From Styela clava (Eukaryota > Chordata > Ascidiacea > Stolidobranchia > Styelidae), in NCBI RefSeq assembly GCF_964204865.1, contig NC_135252.1, positions 17,505,383-17,569,382 of the forward strand: DNA of 64,000 nt, read 5' to 3'. The translations under genes and the position numbers were made by a program. The number at the start of each line of letters is the position of its first letter. The first letter of the stretch is position 1. The notes under the pieces are model-generated. The model was not told where the DNA came from, searched no databases, and worked only from the letters and a program-made list of their open reading frames with translations. Below, in pieces: positions 1 to 14,492 of the stretch.

Positions 1-2583
1 TATTTTTACCTTTGTATGTTACATGGACCCAGCCTTACAAAAAGTATTTACTGTATTTTTAATTTCACCCAATATATCAAAGGGCGAGCTTTTGCTAAAA
101 TATTGACCTAAATCAAAAATTTTAGGTATCATTCTCTTATTAAAGGACAATTGTCCTGCTATATGCATTTACAATCAGTCATGCTTCCAATGCAAAGCTC
201 ATATTGTCTTTTCTCACCATGACCTCTTTATTACCTTTTTAGTCCTTTTTACCTTTTAGTCCTTTTTAGTGCTGGGTCGTATGACTCAGCATTATTTTAT
301 GTTTTGAATTCATCGATGCGCATCTTAAACACCAGATGTCGCTAATGAGCCTTCTTCTGAATGAATCGTACTGGCGGTTCTTGTAGTGTGGTTATTTACA
401 ATTAAATTTATTTCGAATCTATTGTCTTTCCATGATTTGTGCATTTTATTTCGGATCTATTGTTGTCTTTCCATGATTTTTGTATTTTTGAAGATAATTT
501 TTCCTTTTTTGTTGTCGAATCCACTGTTGTCTTTCCATGATTTGTGTATTTTATTTCGAATCTATTGTTGTATTTCAATGATTTGTGTATTTCTGAAGAT
601 AAATTTTCGTTTTTTTGTTGTTCTATATGCTTCATTGCTATATTTGCTGCTTTAATACAGCACCAAGGTGTCGCTGACTAGATGACTCATTGAGTCTATT
701 CGCGACCCCGCGTCAATTGCAATGAATCAATGTTTTTCGTTTTTTCAATTTACTGCGTTTTCTTTTGCCTCATATTGATTCTTGCATGACGAAATAAAAT
801 ATCTGAATCTGAATCTATTACCTATTTACTACTATGAATTGTTTCTTTTTACATATTTTATTCATCTCTGATTGACCCACTGTGTGAATGAGAGGATATC
901 ATGTAAGAAGAAACCATGCATAGTTCATGCACTGTGATGTCATGTAATATAGTCAGTTATATATTGGTAATATTTGAGCCTGATCTATGTTACTAAGATC
1001 TTGGTCTCTGGCACCCTTAATAACATCATTTTAATGTTAAACCATATTCGATTGTAAATTTTTTTTAATTTTTTATCTTTGTACATTTGGCATCGTTATG
1101 TCATAAACTGACTGACATTAGATTTTTAACAATCTACCTACCTTTGCTTTTTCCATGTTCTGTATGAAGTGGTTAGTTCCACATGAAATTTAATCCTACC
1201 TTGATCTTGTAGAATACCATTTATTCATTGATCATGTGCCTTCCAGCAATGACATTAAACAACATGATGCGCAACTCCGGCATTTTTGTCCGAAGATCGT
1301 ATTCGATAGCACGCTCCAATGCACATACTTGACGAGACGAAAACGAGCGGATGTGTGCTGCTTTCAAGGCGTAGCACGAATGGTGTTCGTGCCTGCTTTG
1401 ACAGTTGTTGTCGATTTTAATGATATTTTTAAAAGTTGGGGTAAAAAGAAATCGGTAAAAGGTAAGGTGAATACTATTGTTGTATATCACACCCGGGCAT
1501 CGCACTGTTAAGTACATGTGGGAAAGCCAGCCTTTGTCAAACACTACAAAGTTATTAATTCAGTACGGTACATAGTTGCCCATTTGCCGAAATTACATAT
1601 TTACTTACTCCTTATGGTTTCAAATAGTTCATGCACCTCCAGTTAGATTTTTTTAATCAGTGAGGATATATACTCATTGTTGATGGCTGCTCATTGTAAC
1701 ATACTATTACGCATTCACTTTTATTTGCGTATTGAATCAAAGTGTTAACAAGTTCACCTAACATTTCACTCATACCGGTCTATATTGTATAGTCTGATTT
1801 CTCAAGTATTTGGAGCCACGAATGCTTGTAATTTTCTGACTAAACCCTTTTATTAGTTGGTTTATTTTCCAAAATTCAGTAAAATATTTTTTAAATAAAA
1901 CATGAGATATTGGATTTATTAGCTTTTCCATTCTGAATCATATAGACTGCTTTATTTATTCTTAACGAAAATTAATAAATCTCCTCTCTTTCTTCAGATG
2001 TGAAAGTTGTGGACAAACCTGTCTAAGCATTGTGAGACTCTTGCAGCACAAGAGGCAATAGCAGAAATAGTAAGTATATCAATCAAGAAATTAAGCCGAC
2101 ATAAAGCAAAACTTTCAACTATTCGTCTAATCTCAATTTCCTATTATTTATTCACAGGACAACTATAGCAGACGGGGAGATATCAGAAGTCTGGCGACAT
2201 ATCAGTGACAGTGTGATTCCAAGAAATATAATGCAATTGAAAATAGAAAATTGCAATAGAAAAACAACCTATGGAGGCATGCAAAGACATTTGACCCTCC
2301 GGTAGAGTTGTGTATGGCCCCCACATCCTGCAGGGCTTGAGGAAAATAACTAAAAATTCCAAAGCGTAAGATTGCATAAGCGGTCTTATTTGTAAAAAGG
2401 CACAAAACACGCCAGACATACTTAAAACAGCTTTGGAAATGAGGATTACGGGTACCTCACTGCACCTGTGTTATATTTGGTTCATCAACTTTTGGTAGTA
2501 CTATAGAAGAATTCCGGAAGGGGTATAATCATCATTCATGATAAAATACTATCATATATTTTTTGAACAACTTCAATCTAGAC
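1..2583. other. gene-poor AT-rich stretch
   Basis: No coding exon is supported here. Open frames around 386-655 are produced by a tandem repeat. Frames around 1221-1544 lie in a dispersed repeat: about 115 bp near 1240-1360 reappear, inverted, at about 4950-5060. Shared blocks include the reverse complements of a CAATGACATTAAACAACATG block and a GCTCCAATGCACATA block. I see no promoter or splice pattern that would join anything here into a gene. Confidence 0.6.
422..631. repeat. 105-bp tandem repeat, two copies
   Basis: The block beginning TTGTCTTTCCATGATTTG starts at 422, 463, 527 and (degenerate) 568. Pairs 422/527 and 463/568 give a 105-bp composite period, each period containing two related sub-blocks of 41-42 and 63-64 bp. 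Because 105 is a multiple of three, open frames appear on both strands; they are a by-product of the repeat, not genes. Confidence 0.8.
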
Positions 2584-3770
2584 CAGGGATCTCAAACTCG
2601 CGGCCCCAGAGAACTTCCAGTGCGGCCCTCGAACGCTTAACAATAATTGTAATAGTATTTTGGAAGTTTTTTTTTTATCTAAATGTAATAGATTTTTCAA
2701 ACCTTCTAAAGTGAAATTGATTATTCACACAGAAAACAATTTACTGAAAGTAGTTTTGGAATATTAATTTTTTTTGTCCACATTTTGACCCAATTAAGAA
2801 TACACATCAAGCTAGCAAAAGAATACTTGAATAAAACACTTGAGTAATTAAATTAAACGCAAAGTACACGAAGAAGGTGGCATTTTCGAAGAAAATGGGA
2901 GTTGTAACATTTCTGCTCTTCACAAAATTCTGAAGCACATTGTTTAATTTGTCATATTTCCATCAATACAATCAAAAAACACAATAAGCTCAGCAGTCAA
3001 TATGACAAATTCGAAGACCAACTTCGAACAGAAAATTTCCATGTGTTTGTATATTAATATAATTATACAACGACTTAGTTACTAAAAATCAATATCAATA
3101 ATAATTCAAGCAATCCTATGCCACGCAATGTAGTGCGAAATGTCTTGTCGAAAAAATCTGTCATTTGTTTTTTTACTGATCTATACTTGAAATGATAAAA
3201 GTAACTTTTTTGCATTACTGGAATTAATTAAACATTCGTAAAGATCCAGATAAACCCATGATCATGTGGCCTCGTTAGTTAGAGTTGGTACTATAAAATC
3301 ATTTCAGACTGGCCTTAGTATGCTGGTGACACAAAAAAGATGCCAAACGCCAGGACGAATGTAATTATTAAAACATTGAGTTTATACTGTAGTATTTTTG
3401 TTAATTTTAGGTTCATATATTTAGATTAAGTTATTTTTAGTGTAAGTATTATTCTTTCCTTATTCAAAGCTTGTTCAAAAATGATTTTGATGGTTGTACA
3501 TAGAATTTTACGATTTTTTATAATAAATACTGTAACTTGCAAATGTTGCAATAATAGTGGAATGCAAATATTAATATGTAATTGCATTTGAAATTGAAGA
3601 AAATAATAAAACTTAATCCAACTGTTTAGTTGCATCACAATATATGTCACAAACTAAAACTATCTTAAAAATATCTTTTAAGTATACATTATCAAAAACT
3701 GTTTGCGGCTCTTTTTACAATTTTCAAAATGCAATGCGGCTCTCGAAAACCCATGAGTTTGACACCACTG
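2584..3770. mobile_element. hAT-like DNA transposon remnant
   Basis: The left end reads CAGGGATCTCAAACTCGCGG and the reverse complement of the right end reads CAGTGGTGTCAAACTCATGG. They share a CAGNGNTNTCAAACTC terminal motif typical of hAT-type termini, and both continue into a 'GCGGC' block. The interior is AT-rich with no transposase frame. The 8-bp flanks do not match well (ATCTAGAC versus ATTTATTT), so the insertion is old or the ends are not exactly placed. Confidence 0.55.
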
Positions 3771-6700
3771 ATTTATTTTCGACGATTCAAGCATTGCTTT
3801 GGGAAATTATATCACTTCAATTAAATTGAAATAATCTCGCTATATTATATACAAAATCGTTGCTATCATAAAGGTAAACCAATTCAGCCACTCGAAATAT
3901 ATTGGCCTTCACAAAGCAATGGAGGCAAAATTGAGAGTTCATGAGCTATGAACATTTGTTCTTTTCTTTGTCTTGAACTTTCCATACTCCACAGCCCCTA
4001 ATAATTTTTTTAATTTTAATTACCATGTGATAGTCATACATATCTTTAACTTGTATTTTCTGTCATGATGTATTATCTCAATGTGCCAAACTATTAATTT
4101 GTGTGCATATTTTGCTTCCAGATGACATAAATGTATTGTCATGTTTATTACCTCAGCTTGGAGTATTGACAAGAAAAAGGTGCCAGTAAATTAGGTAAAA
4201 AAATTTTCAACTCATTGTTATAATCAGAATTCACAATCAATAGGAATTATAAACAGCCAACAATCAGTGAGAATTATATGCGAAATCCCTCAGAATAAAT
4301 TTGTCTAAAATCGGAGGAAGGCAAAAAATATAGGTAGTTTCCATTCACACAAGCATTTCAAGAAGACTTGCTCGAGCCAAACTAAATGAGCATCGTCAGG
4401 TGATCGGTAAGGCTGCAAGTTGAATTCAGCCCTGCAACCTCCTGCATAGAAGATAATTTTAATTAGTGGGCTATGAGCTAAATTCCTAAATTTAAACAAA
4501 CCTATCTACGATGCATTATGTACCAGCAATGTTACCTACGATTAACTGAATATCTAATATGTCTAATAAATTCACCTACAAAAGCAAGTTCGATAGGTGC
4601 AAACTTTGTGTTATGGAATTGTATCGCAGCACAGTTTTGTATGACACCCTCTTTAAATGAAATTTCAATGATTAAGCGCAAACATTAAAATTACTAACTT
4701 TGAACTTTGTCATTATCTGCAAAATGTTCCACACAAATCTTTCCGCTATCGCGTTTGTAATCTTCTCTGATAAAAAAAAAACGTCTATGATGTCCAGAAT
4801 TGCTCTTTACAGCTTGCCTGTTATTCCAGCTTTCCAAGTAAGCAAAACTTCTTAGATATAGAGATTATTTTGTTTCGTTACAGGCGCAAAAAGGCAGGTA
4901 CTACACGTAAAAAAGACGCCGAGTAGCAAAAGCGAGCGGAAAACGGAAGCGAAAGGCGACGAGAAATATGTGCATTGGAGCGTATCATGAAATACAATGT
5001 TTTGCCTGTAGTCTTATGGAGTGACGTCAGAGTTGCCTATCATGTTGTTTAATGTCATTGCTTCCAGTTACACACTGAAGTTCAATTTTCTTACCATAAA
5101 AGGTTAAATTATTTATGACTACCGGTACTACCGTTGCATGCATACCATACTACTGGTAGGCTTCCTGTTCGTGAAACTTCATTTTTACCATTGATACCTA
5201 AACGAGAATATCGATTGGAAACCGAAGACTTATCGATCGATAGTTAGGGGATCCCCCAAAACAGAAACTGCAGTTTCGATTCATCCGCTCTTGTAACTTG
5301 CGCACTGCGCATCGCACACACACACTCGGCGGGTTTCAAAATTCTCTCGCTTTACAAAAATCTAGATCACTATATCAATAATTGATTGATAACTCGCTAA
5401 TTATACGACATAATTCGCCCAAAATCAATAGGCTACTGGTCCGAGATAAGATGAATGCACATGCAAAATCTGGAGCAGATTCAATCTCGCTTTCGTGAGA
5501 TATCGCGTGCATCTAACAGACAGACATACGTACAGACAGACATACATACATACAGACAAATACCTATCAATATACTTACCGATCTTAAGATCGATAAGTA
5601 ACAACTGTAGCCCTGCACCACGACCACAGTCACTTCACAATGGTACCATTGTTACTTTCCCTAAAAGCAGCTATCGTCATGGCTACTTAGATAATTGGTG
5701 CACGGAGTCGTTTCTTGTTTTGTTGTTGTTGAAACGCGAGATTACTGGGCATACCTGGTTGGAAAGCCTTGACGTATTTATATTTATTTTCAAATTAACG
5801 TATATATGATACTGTATATACACAGTTCGACTTTTTTTGTTATTATTTCCCTGTTAGACTTGCTTATAGGTGCCGCTGCTCGATAACCAAATTTGGTTTC
5901 TCGCGGCTCCCCTCACCCTGAAATGCCTTTTATTTATTTATTGCAATTTGTATATCAAGTGTGCATTTAGTATGGTGAGAAAATAAACTACTGATTACTG
6001 ATCTAGGGAAATAAATTTGGGTCATTGCTTGCGCGTTCAAAGCGTCCGATGGCGACCAGTTTCAATATTTCATCGTTTTAAGAAGGTGGTTAGAAACCGG
6101 AAGAACCTTCTTTTTAAAACAATCATATAAGTTATGCAATATATGAATGTGAAAAAATCGTATAGCATTTACTAATATATGCTACTATTCGTTCCTCAGT
6201 ACTGATTCGTTTATCTAAATTCCGAACGTTTTGCGCTCTCTACATTAGATTCTAATTTTACAGATTAATATATATTCATAAGTTATATAAAATTTACAAA
6301 ACTTTAAAATCATTTGTTTGCTGCTATCAATATTCGATCATTAAATAGCCGTCTGTCCGATTTCTTGAGATGACATTAACTTAATAATATGAATTCTGAA
6401 TCAATATGTAATAATGAGACATTTTGACGTTTTTGCAAAATTATTTGCAATTCCAACCTATGCTCCAGTTTGTTTCTGAACAAACCATTGTTATTACAAA
6501 AATAATCGGGTGGCAAATTGCAAAAGTTTTCGCATTGTAAAAAAAATTATCAAGAAAACCAAAATTAAAACCTTATTTTAGAATATTCAACTGTGTTATA
6601 TTTTGCCTTTAATGTTATGTGATTGTATTTGTGGCCGCAGAAATAGTTAGCTAATACAAGAATGTCAAATTTTGCTTCAAGTTGTCGCCAAGGAAGTCAC

Positions 6701-9700
6701 CCTCTGGCGACCCTAGTCGAAATTTAAAATCATTTCAATAGTCAGATCTTGCGATGAAATTATTAAACATTTTATTTTGATTACCAATCCATAAATAAAA
6801 TTTAATAAACAATATGGTAATGAATGAGCCATTTTTTTGTAAGAAGTGCTTTGAGGTATGTCTTAACAAAGTCGGGCGATTGTACAGTTGCTCAACAACT
6901 ATTTCTGCTCACCCGTTTCTGAAAATGCTATTCGGAGAAATAATTATAAAGATATGATCTCAAAAATCAGGCAAAAAAATGCTGCCAAGGACGATTTGCC
7001 AAATAGAGCGTTTTCATATTGAAATAAACAATTCTAAATAAACTATGTAACAACATAGTTTTGCACATGATGCATTTAACCGAGAAGGAGACTCGAGGTA
7101 GAATTTGTTCCAGAAAACGTATTGGTCACGTGATCCCTATACTCGCTGATCCAGTAACGTCTATCAAAATCAATAGACTCTCAATTTTAACTTACCGGTA
7201 ATTATTAATGGAACATTTAGCTACACAACGATCGTTTTTCATAGTTTTTTTGGATATACTTGTCTCGTTTTTGATTGAGTTGAGCCTCGATAATTTCTTT
7301 TCTATATTTTAAAAGCAATAAAACTCAATGAGTGAAATACATTTGATTGGTAAACATAAATAGAAAATGATATGCTGGAATTTTTTTCTTGAGTAGATTT
7401 GGATTGATCTATATTATAAATTTTACATTTTACACAATTAAGATTTTTTAATTCCAAACAATTTCAAAATTTGATATTACGTTAAGTTTAATATCATTGC
7501 AATGATTGCCTATTAGGGAAAATTCACCAAAGAACAGTATCTCCAAGATATTTTTCAAACGTATATAGAAGCATAATTGATAAAACATTTTTATACAAAG
7601 TAAAATCGCAGACACTGTTTTCAATAATTTGCACATATTTCAGAAACACAGATAAGGTTTCGTTTCCCGTTTATAGCGGAAAAGGATTTTATCTAAGATT
7701 TTTTTTCATTTCCTTCGACTATTGTCTGCAATAAAATATGAACTATAAAATTTACCAATATGCCAATAAGACATAATTTTACGATAAGACATTCGACCCA
7801 TGATTCAGTCTGGGTATAGTTTGTTGGATGCGTTTTGCAAATTTTTTACTGTAATATAGATGCATTGAAGTTAATTGTATTTGACGATGATTGTACATTT
7901 AGTTAGTATAAATTTATAAAAAAGCAAGGCATATGTATACCCGAAATGTAAATTTATCATTGAACAGATTGACTCTGCCGACGCTAGACACAATTTATAA
8001 TAGTACATTTCAAGTGAATAGCTATTAACCGTAAAAATTCCAATAAATTTTCCTGTTTTTGTCATTGTGCACTGACGATTGTGCAACAATTTTATTAACA
8101 ATATTTTACGAACACAGTATCTTAATTCTGATCTAATGCGGTTGGCGCGTTCAGCTACAAAAATAAACGATAATAACGTGTCCTTTAAAAAAAGAAAGTT
8201 CAGGCGCCAATATAGGTTCAACAAAATGGACTCTGAGAAATTGAGATTCTATTTCGATGGATAAATAACAGCGGAGCATAGCTGAACTTTCCCCTTATTT
8301 TTGAAATTCCCAGCGATAAATTTGTATGACGTAAACAATAGAAAATCTTTTACACAATTCCAATCTTCAAGAGATAGAGATATTTTACATTTTCATAAAT
8401 AAAAAAATAGTATATATAAGGCAAAATTCGATTATCAGCCAACTGTTTTGAAACAATAATTTTGTTAATTCATTGAGAAAAATATTGTTGTCGAATCTAT
8501 GCCAACGTCTTCGCAAAACATCTAAATTTAGCTATTTCAACCAGCCATGAAATTCCATAAGTATTCTAGGCCCTCATGTGACATTACGTATCGTGGCCAA
8601 ACGCGGGGATATCTATGTTTTGGTAACTGGGTTTACTATGGGAGAAAATAAAGCTACTTCATATGTCTGGAAGTTTTGAATTACCATCAATCATTTGACA
8701 CGTCTTATAACTCGCCATTATTTGGAAACCATGACAGATCATACTTTCTGTTTTTTTTTGGTGTTGTTTTGAAAAGGTTTTCCCAATGAAAAGAAAATAT
8801 CTCTAAGCCACACCTCGTGATATAACAAAGGAAAAGACAAAGTTCAATGTATTATATAGGCAATTCTAATAAATGTGGTCACACTTCAAGGAAAATTTAG
8901 AATCTATCGTGACTGAGAGATGTATAATCAGTCATATGTGGTCCTTAATTATCGTTTATTTGCCATTGAGCGAATTTCAGAAAGAAAGTGAAGTCACATA
9001 ATTAAATGTATTCTGAAAACACTCCTACTTTACGTGACAATTACCGTTGTTATCTGGAAACCAAAGCAAAGAAAATTATTGTAACGGTGTGCTTAAATTT
9101 GCCTTGCGAACGAGGTAGCGCTGAACGAAATATTCGAAAGCTGTACCAGGGAACAATTTTATTGTTCGATGAACCTTTTCCCTACATTTCACAATGAATG
9201 ACATTCTAGAATTTAAATCTTTTATGTACATACATGACTTACTAAAAGTACAAAGCAACGCGCGACGAAAAAAAATGAGTACATCTGAGATTTAACATCC
9301 AAATATGATTATGTACATAATTAAAAAAATATAGAATAATAGGGATTTAACACAATCTTAAAAAGGAGTAAAAATGAATGCTTTTTTAGCTTTTATTTTT
9401 TTCCTTCAAAATGAAACAGAAAATGAAAGAAAAGTCTCCTAAATCTTCAGTTTTTCAGCCCACTTTACCGACAGATTTCAAATTGGACAATGTCGAATAA
9501 CGTTAGATAATATGCCGTTATAAAAGTATAAGGTTGGATGCTGAATTAAATTTATATTAGTTTACTCAAATCATGATTTTCACCCTTCGTGTAAAGAAAG
9601 ATGTTCACGAGTCATGGATTTCAAAAGCGTGACTTTCCTACGTGATCAAACAATTGTGGGACGTAAACGGGCCAGAGAGAGCCAAATGGTTAAATGTCCA

Positions 9701-12700
9701 TAAGAAATATTAGGAAATTTATATATTTCTGTTTTATCCTAAAATATTTGCCCAGCTTGGTCAATTCTGAAATACTTGTAATGATAATGTTATAAACGCT
9801 GAGAGTGCGAAATTGAGAATGAATTTTCTGGGACTGTAAAAATGAATCTCAATGAATCTCTGGTTGTTTTGAACCGAACCGCTTTAGGACCGAATTATCA
9901 ACTTCAAATTACGCTTTGAAATCAATTGAATTTGGTAAAGTCGGATAAAATCGATTTTTGTCAGACTAAGCCCAACCCACTCACCTGTCATATTTGGCTT
10001 GTGTCGAACGGAAAATAGACTTGGTATGCTTAGCATAGGTCTCACCCAAAATTATTTATTCACCATTGTACGAGTGAATATGTGGATTAGGTATATTCTT
10101 TTTCCCGAGTCGAAGTAAAGAATTTTGATTCACCTTGTTTTTATCAGTATTTTTTGGAAATAACAAACGTGCAGTAAAAACGTCGTAAGCTGACGGAATC
10201 CCTAAACTGAAATGTAACATCAAAAATCAAACTGGCATTGATGGAACGTTTGGTTGATTTGCGTGCAATTTTACCGAACTGCTGATTCACGATTTTTAAA
10301 ATATATGACTAGTGATAAATTACGTATCAATTAACATATAATGTGATACAGCGCGGTTTCATGGTGGAATTATAAGTCAAAAGTCAATTTTATTCTTCAA
10401 TTCTTGGAATAAGTAATTGAATGGCATTGAAATATACGCGGTCACCAGATTTTAGAATTACATTTTTAGTCGGTGAATATATTTGGAAATTGCAATATAC
10501 ATGCTGTTATGATACACAATTTATATACCGTGAACAGAGAGGAAGCAGAAATACAAAAATGATAAATTGCGATGTTTTCTTATGCTACCGCGGAATGTAA
10601 ATGTAACAAAAACTGACTTCACACTTCGTGAGGTAAAATACAATAACAACAAAAAATTGCAAATATTGTCCTCGTGACATCTTCTTTGTACTATAATGTT
10701 ACAATGATATGTAAATGCTGAAGAATGGGTTGTAATACCTATTGCCTGATATTAAATTTCAAGTTTATTGTCACCCTTACGACGTAAAAAAGGTTGTTCT
10801 AAAAATGAACCAAGTATTTAATTACAATAATAAACTTAATGGCCTCAATGCCCAACACGTGCAATGTCAAGTGTGAAAAGAAACATGTTTGACATTTCTA
10901 ATCATATGTTATGCAGTTTAAGACCTAATTTTAACCTTCGTCACCCTTTTTGTATGTCATATTTACGCTATCAATTTAGAATTTGCTAAAAATAATTTTT
11001 TATTGTATTAAAGGCTTCCTCGTGCATTAATTATTGCCGTGCCAAGATAAATGGGGTAAAGGTAGCCGTGCAGAATGGCGTAATTTTGTTAAAGAGATGA
11101 ACGGTTGAAATCGGCGAGAAAATTCATAATGTTCGATCGTAATGGCTGAATTTTGTTGACACACGCGCATTATTATATTTATCGTTTTAATTCCGAAAGG
11201 GATTAAAAGCCATAGGTAAACAAACCTATTTCCATTTATGATTTTATTAAAAACCACATTCATACTTGTATGTTTAAAACTGTATAGAATGAGCTAACTT
11301 TCCCAAGGAACGTTAACGAATACGCATTTCGCCAAAAACCGATTATTAAAAATATTGCAAGAAATATAACTTGCAATTGCTAATTACGCAAAACAAATCA
11401 CTTCATTTTTTTAAGTTTATGAGTTCATTGAATTGTCATTAAATATCTGTCATTTTCTGTGTTCTGATTCCAGAACAAATTACGATAAGAATACAATATT
11501 TGTTTACTTATTTGCATAAGTTATATATAAGATAAACATCCATACTTACGCAAATTGGATCCTTTATTTGAGAATACATAACTCTTTACAACTTTCGCAA
11601 TTGCTGACAAACAAATTTTGTGTTCAAAGAATCGCTTTCGGTACAAACATTGTAAACTTAATTCTTAGGATTTCAGTTTTTAGCAATTACTGTTATTCGC
11701 CAGTATACAAATTGAGATATTCATGATGCACGCATACCACCAACAATGAGAATGAAGAGAACTTGAGTATATAAAATATGGCGACAACAATTGAACATCA
11801 AATTTATGTAGATTTCAAATCATTTTCCAACCGTATTTATTTTAGTATTTTCCAGTAACAAACTAGATATAATTTAAATATGAAACCAACCTTATTGTTT
11901 TTTTTTTCAAAGAGTTCCGTTTTGGTCAAAATGAGTAACACACTGCCATGCTTATAAAATTCTAATATGCTAAAATATAAGTCAAGGCCAATTGAGCTAA
12001 TGAAGACGGAATAGATATACCGTTATTTTGAGACGAAGATTCAAAATTCATAAATTTTTAGCAGAAATATTCTGTTTCAGCAATAAAATCATTATAGAAT
12101 GGGAGAAAAAGTAATTGCAGAAAATTTTTATATCGACTCAGTCTATACATTCACATCTTCACTTCAAGCGATAAACGTTCAAATGTTTCCAATGGCCCCA
12201 TATCTTGTCTGTGCCACACCGGTTAGGAGAAAGAATGTCTATTTGAAATTTTGAACACAATTTTAACAGTATTCGCGATGTTTATTTGACACCTAGTAAT
12301 CTATAATCGAACGAGTAGATTAATCCTAACCCTGTGTTTTCAGTATGTGTATTTAGAATTCTGGGTAATTCTGTTTGTTTCAACTTTTCTAACTCCTCGC
12401 TTGAACATTACTTTGAATCGTCCAGTTATTTCGTTGTCTGGCTATTTGCAAATTAAATAGAATAAACAGAATATTTTGTCGAATAGGCATGTTTTTTATG
12501 TTCTCTAATGAAATATGGGTAGGCTGGAGGTATGGTGGTATTACACAATGTGAAAAATATGTCGCTATAAAACCTTTAATCAATTAAGTATAAGTCTATA
12601 GTAAATACTGTTATGTTATGCTAATTCTCAATTCTGCGGATAACGAGAAGATCCATTGAAAATTGCATCAATCGTATAGTTTATTACAGTTTTATTTACA

Positions 12701-13221
12701 GTGATTTATAATAAATACAAGAATTCTTTATATTTTTAAATACGATTTGAAATTTCCCCCTTTCTGAGTTTATATTTCGGATTCATAGTAACGAATAAGT
12801 TTACTTGGAATTGTAAAATGAAAATACATTTCACCGAACAAATAAATTTTGAATTTATAACAAAAATTTAATAATACGTAAATAATATTGACAGTGCGAA
12901 TGGATATTATTTTTTAGGACATATGACTAAGCAAAGTTGTATTGTTATGGGCAATAGGTTTGTAATTAAAAAAGGTCATAAAATTAAACAGATTTGCAAG
13001 GTAACACTTTTAAATACCAAACTATCAACTGACTATTATTAATTATTGACAAGAGATTGTGTGATTTGGAAAAAAGCACCTGATCAAAATATAACAAATT
13101 ATCTAAATTCATTCATTCAAGCATTGCCGTGTTTTAATAATTAAAATCTACAAGAATAGGTGATTCGTCTTGGCAATTGAAGATTGCATAATTATATATG
13201 TTTGTTTGACAAAGTTTTACA
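3771..13221. other. gene-poor AT-rich stretch
   Basis: About 9.5 kb without a supportable gene. The longest frames (for example 7871-8224 on the minus strand) are low-complexity, lack domain-like composition and have no splice context. Besides the repeats near 4890-5060 and 5380-5610 listed separately, I see only AT-rich unique-looking sequence. Confidence 0.5.
5380..5610 (+). repeat. dispersed LINE/SINE-tail-like repeat, copy 1
   Basis: This segment is nearly identical to 59695-59900. Shared blocks include ATAACTCGCTAATTAT, CCAAAATCAATAGGCT, GCAAAATCTGGAGCAG and GAGATATCGCGTGCATCTAA, followed by a CAGACAGACA-type simple repeat and then CTTACCGAT...ATCGATAAG. A conserved block ending in a CAGACA microsatellite is usual for 3' tails of RTE-like LINEs and the SINEs that use them. 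That class assignment is inference. A weaker match continues upstream (5210-5265 with 59605-59660). Confidence 0.7.
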
Positions 13222-13331
13222 GGTACTCCTGAAGTATGCGCACCAAGATGTCGCATAACCTGAACCCTAACCTGGTACACAACCTGAGTTCAGGTTGTGT
13301 GCCATCTTGGTGCGAATACTTCAGGAGGTCC
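13222..13331. mobile_element. 110-bp foldback MITE (copy 1)
   Basis: Near-perfect hairpin. It starts GGTACTCCTGAAGTATGCGC and ends with the inverted arm through CTTCAGGAGGTCC; both arms carry the ACCAAGATG and CAACCTGA blocks. Flanks GTTTTACA and GTTATAGA agree at 6 of 8 positions, a decayed 8-bp target duplication. It belongs to the same family as elements at 14397, 15104, 23426 and 40574. No coding capacity; non-autonomous. Confidence 0.85.
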
Positions 13332-14396
13332 GTTATAGAAATTTATTTGTGATAATTCTGAGCAAAATTTCATTATCACTTATATTTTTCCACCAATAAT
13401 CACCAAATTATACTGGATTACTCATACAACGGCTTTCTTACGGCTTAAATCAGGGGATTTTGGGGCTGAAATGTTGTTAAACCACTGCTCAAAAGCATGT
13501 ATGTGTAGACGGAATCCATCCGATGTAAGTGCTACCGTCAATGTTATAGATTTAAAAAAACTTTTAGTCGATTTTTGATGTGATTAAAAATAAAAATTGT
13601 TGTTTATTGGGAGATTCGGGCTTTTCTTTTGGGTGGAAGTGTCAGGTTAATTTTGATACTTGAAGCGTCACATCGTCCATCAACGTTGTTTTAATATTAA
13701 CAACACATTCTGGAAAACGGATTACTCGTTTGACTGTTTATCTTCGACAAATAAAAAAAACGTTGACAGGTAGTAAAATGTAATTCGACTGCCTAACATT
13801 TGAGAGCAAACTGATATTTACCCAATGTATGATGTAACTCGTTATGTATTAGAAAGTAAACATGAACCTACCTAATAGAAAATTATAAAACTCCAACTGT
13901 AGGATTGATTCGGATTATTTAAAAACTACTGAAGGCGCTTAAATTGAAATCAAGTAAGAAAAGATTACTTACGTTATATTGTTAAAAACGGTCACAAATA
14001 TAAGTTTATCACATGTAAGATATTTATCTCTATGTGTCGGAACAATTCATATCAATGTATGGTAATATTTCATGTTTCCATTCGGATTCAAAATTGTCAT
14101 TTGAAAAAAGAAATGCAAATCTTTAAAAATATATTCCGATTGTCATAGTGACTGCCCTTATGTGTTGTGCCTGTAATATTGTATGTAAATAATGTGTCAG
14201 AGCTCACAGATGAGACTCATATTAACACAAAGCTTAAAACAAAATTTGGCAATGTGCCAAAAGTTCTAACTCCTGCCAGTGTATACATAACTGAATGCAT
14301 ACGCATAGTTAGTTTTAGTCAATAAACAAAGTAGAGTCAACTTTTGAGCTGAAATTGCAAAATATGGAAGGGTCAATAACTGTAACTCAACTTTCG

Positions 14397-14492
14397 GACC
14401 TCCTGAAGTATGCACGCCAAGATGACGCACAACCTGAACTCAACTGAACTCAGGCTGTGCGACAACTTGGTGCGCATACTTCAGGAGTATCC
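14397..14492. mobile_element. 96-bp foldback MITE (copy 2) with empty site in other arm
   Basis: Starts GACCTCCTGAAGTATGC and ends GCATACTTCAGGAGTATCC. Direct repeats AACTTTCG flank it at 14389-14396 and 14493-14500. The inverted paralogous copy near 16630-16655 has one AACTTTCG (as the complement CGAAAGTT) and no insert, so both the boundaries and the 8-bp target duplication are shown directly. Confidence 0.9.

Noticed and set aside
386-655. 89-aa plus-strand frame with repeated hydrophobic segments
   Set aside because: Generated by the 105-bp tandem repeat; open on the other strand too; no splice or promoter context.
1221-1544. 107-aa minus and 91-aa plus frames
   Set aside because: Overlap each other and lie partly in a dispersed repeat also found near 4950-5060.
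7871-8224. 117-aa minus-strand frame
   Set aside because: AT-rich, no recognisable domain, no neighbouring exons; length is not remarkable for 64 kb of AT-rich DNA.
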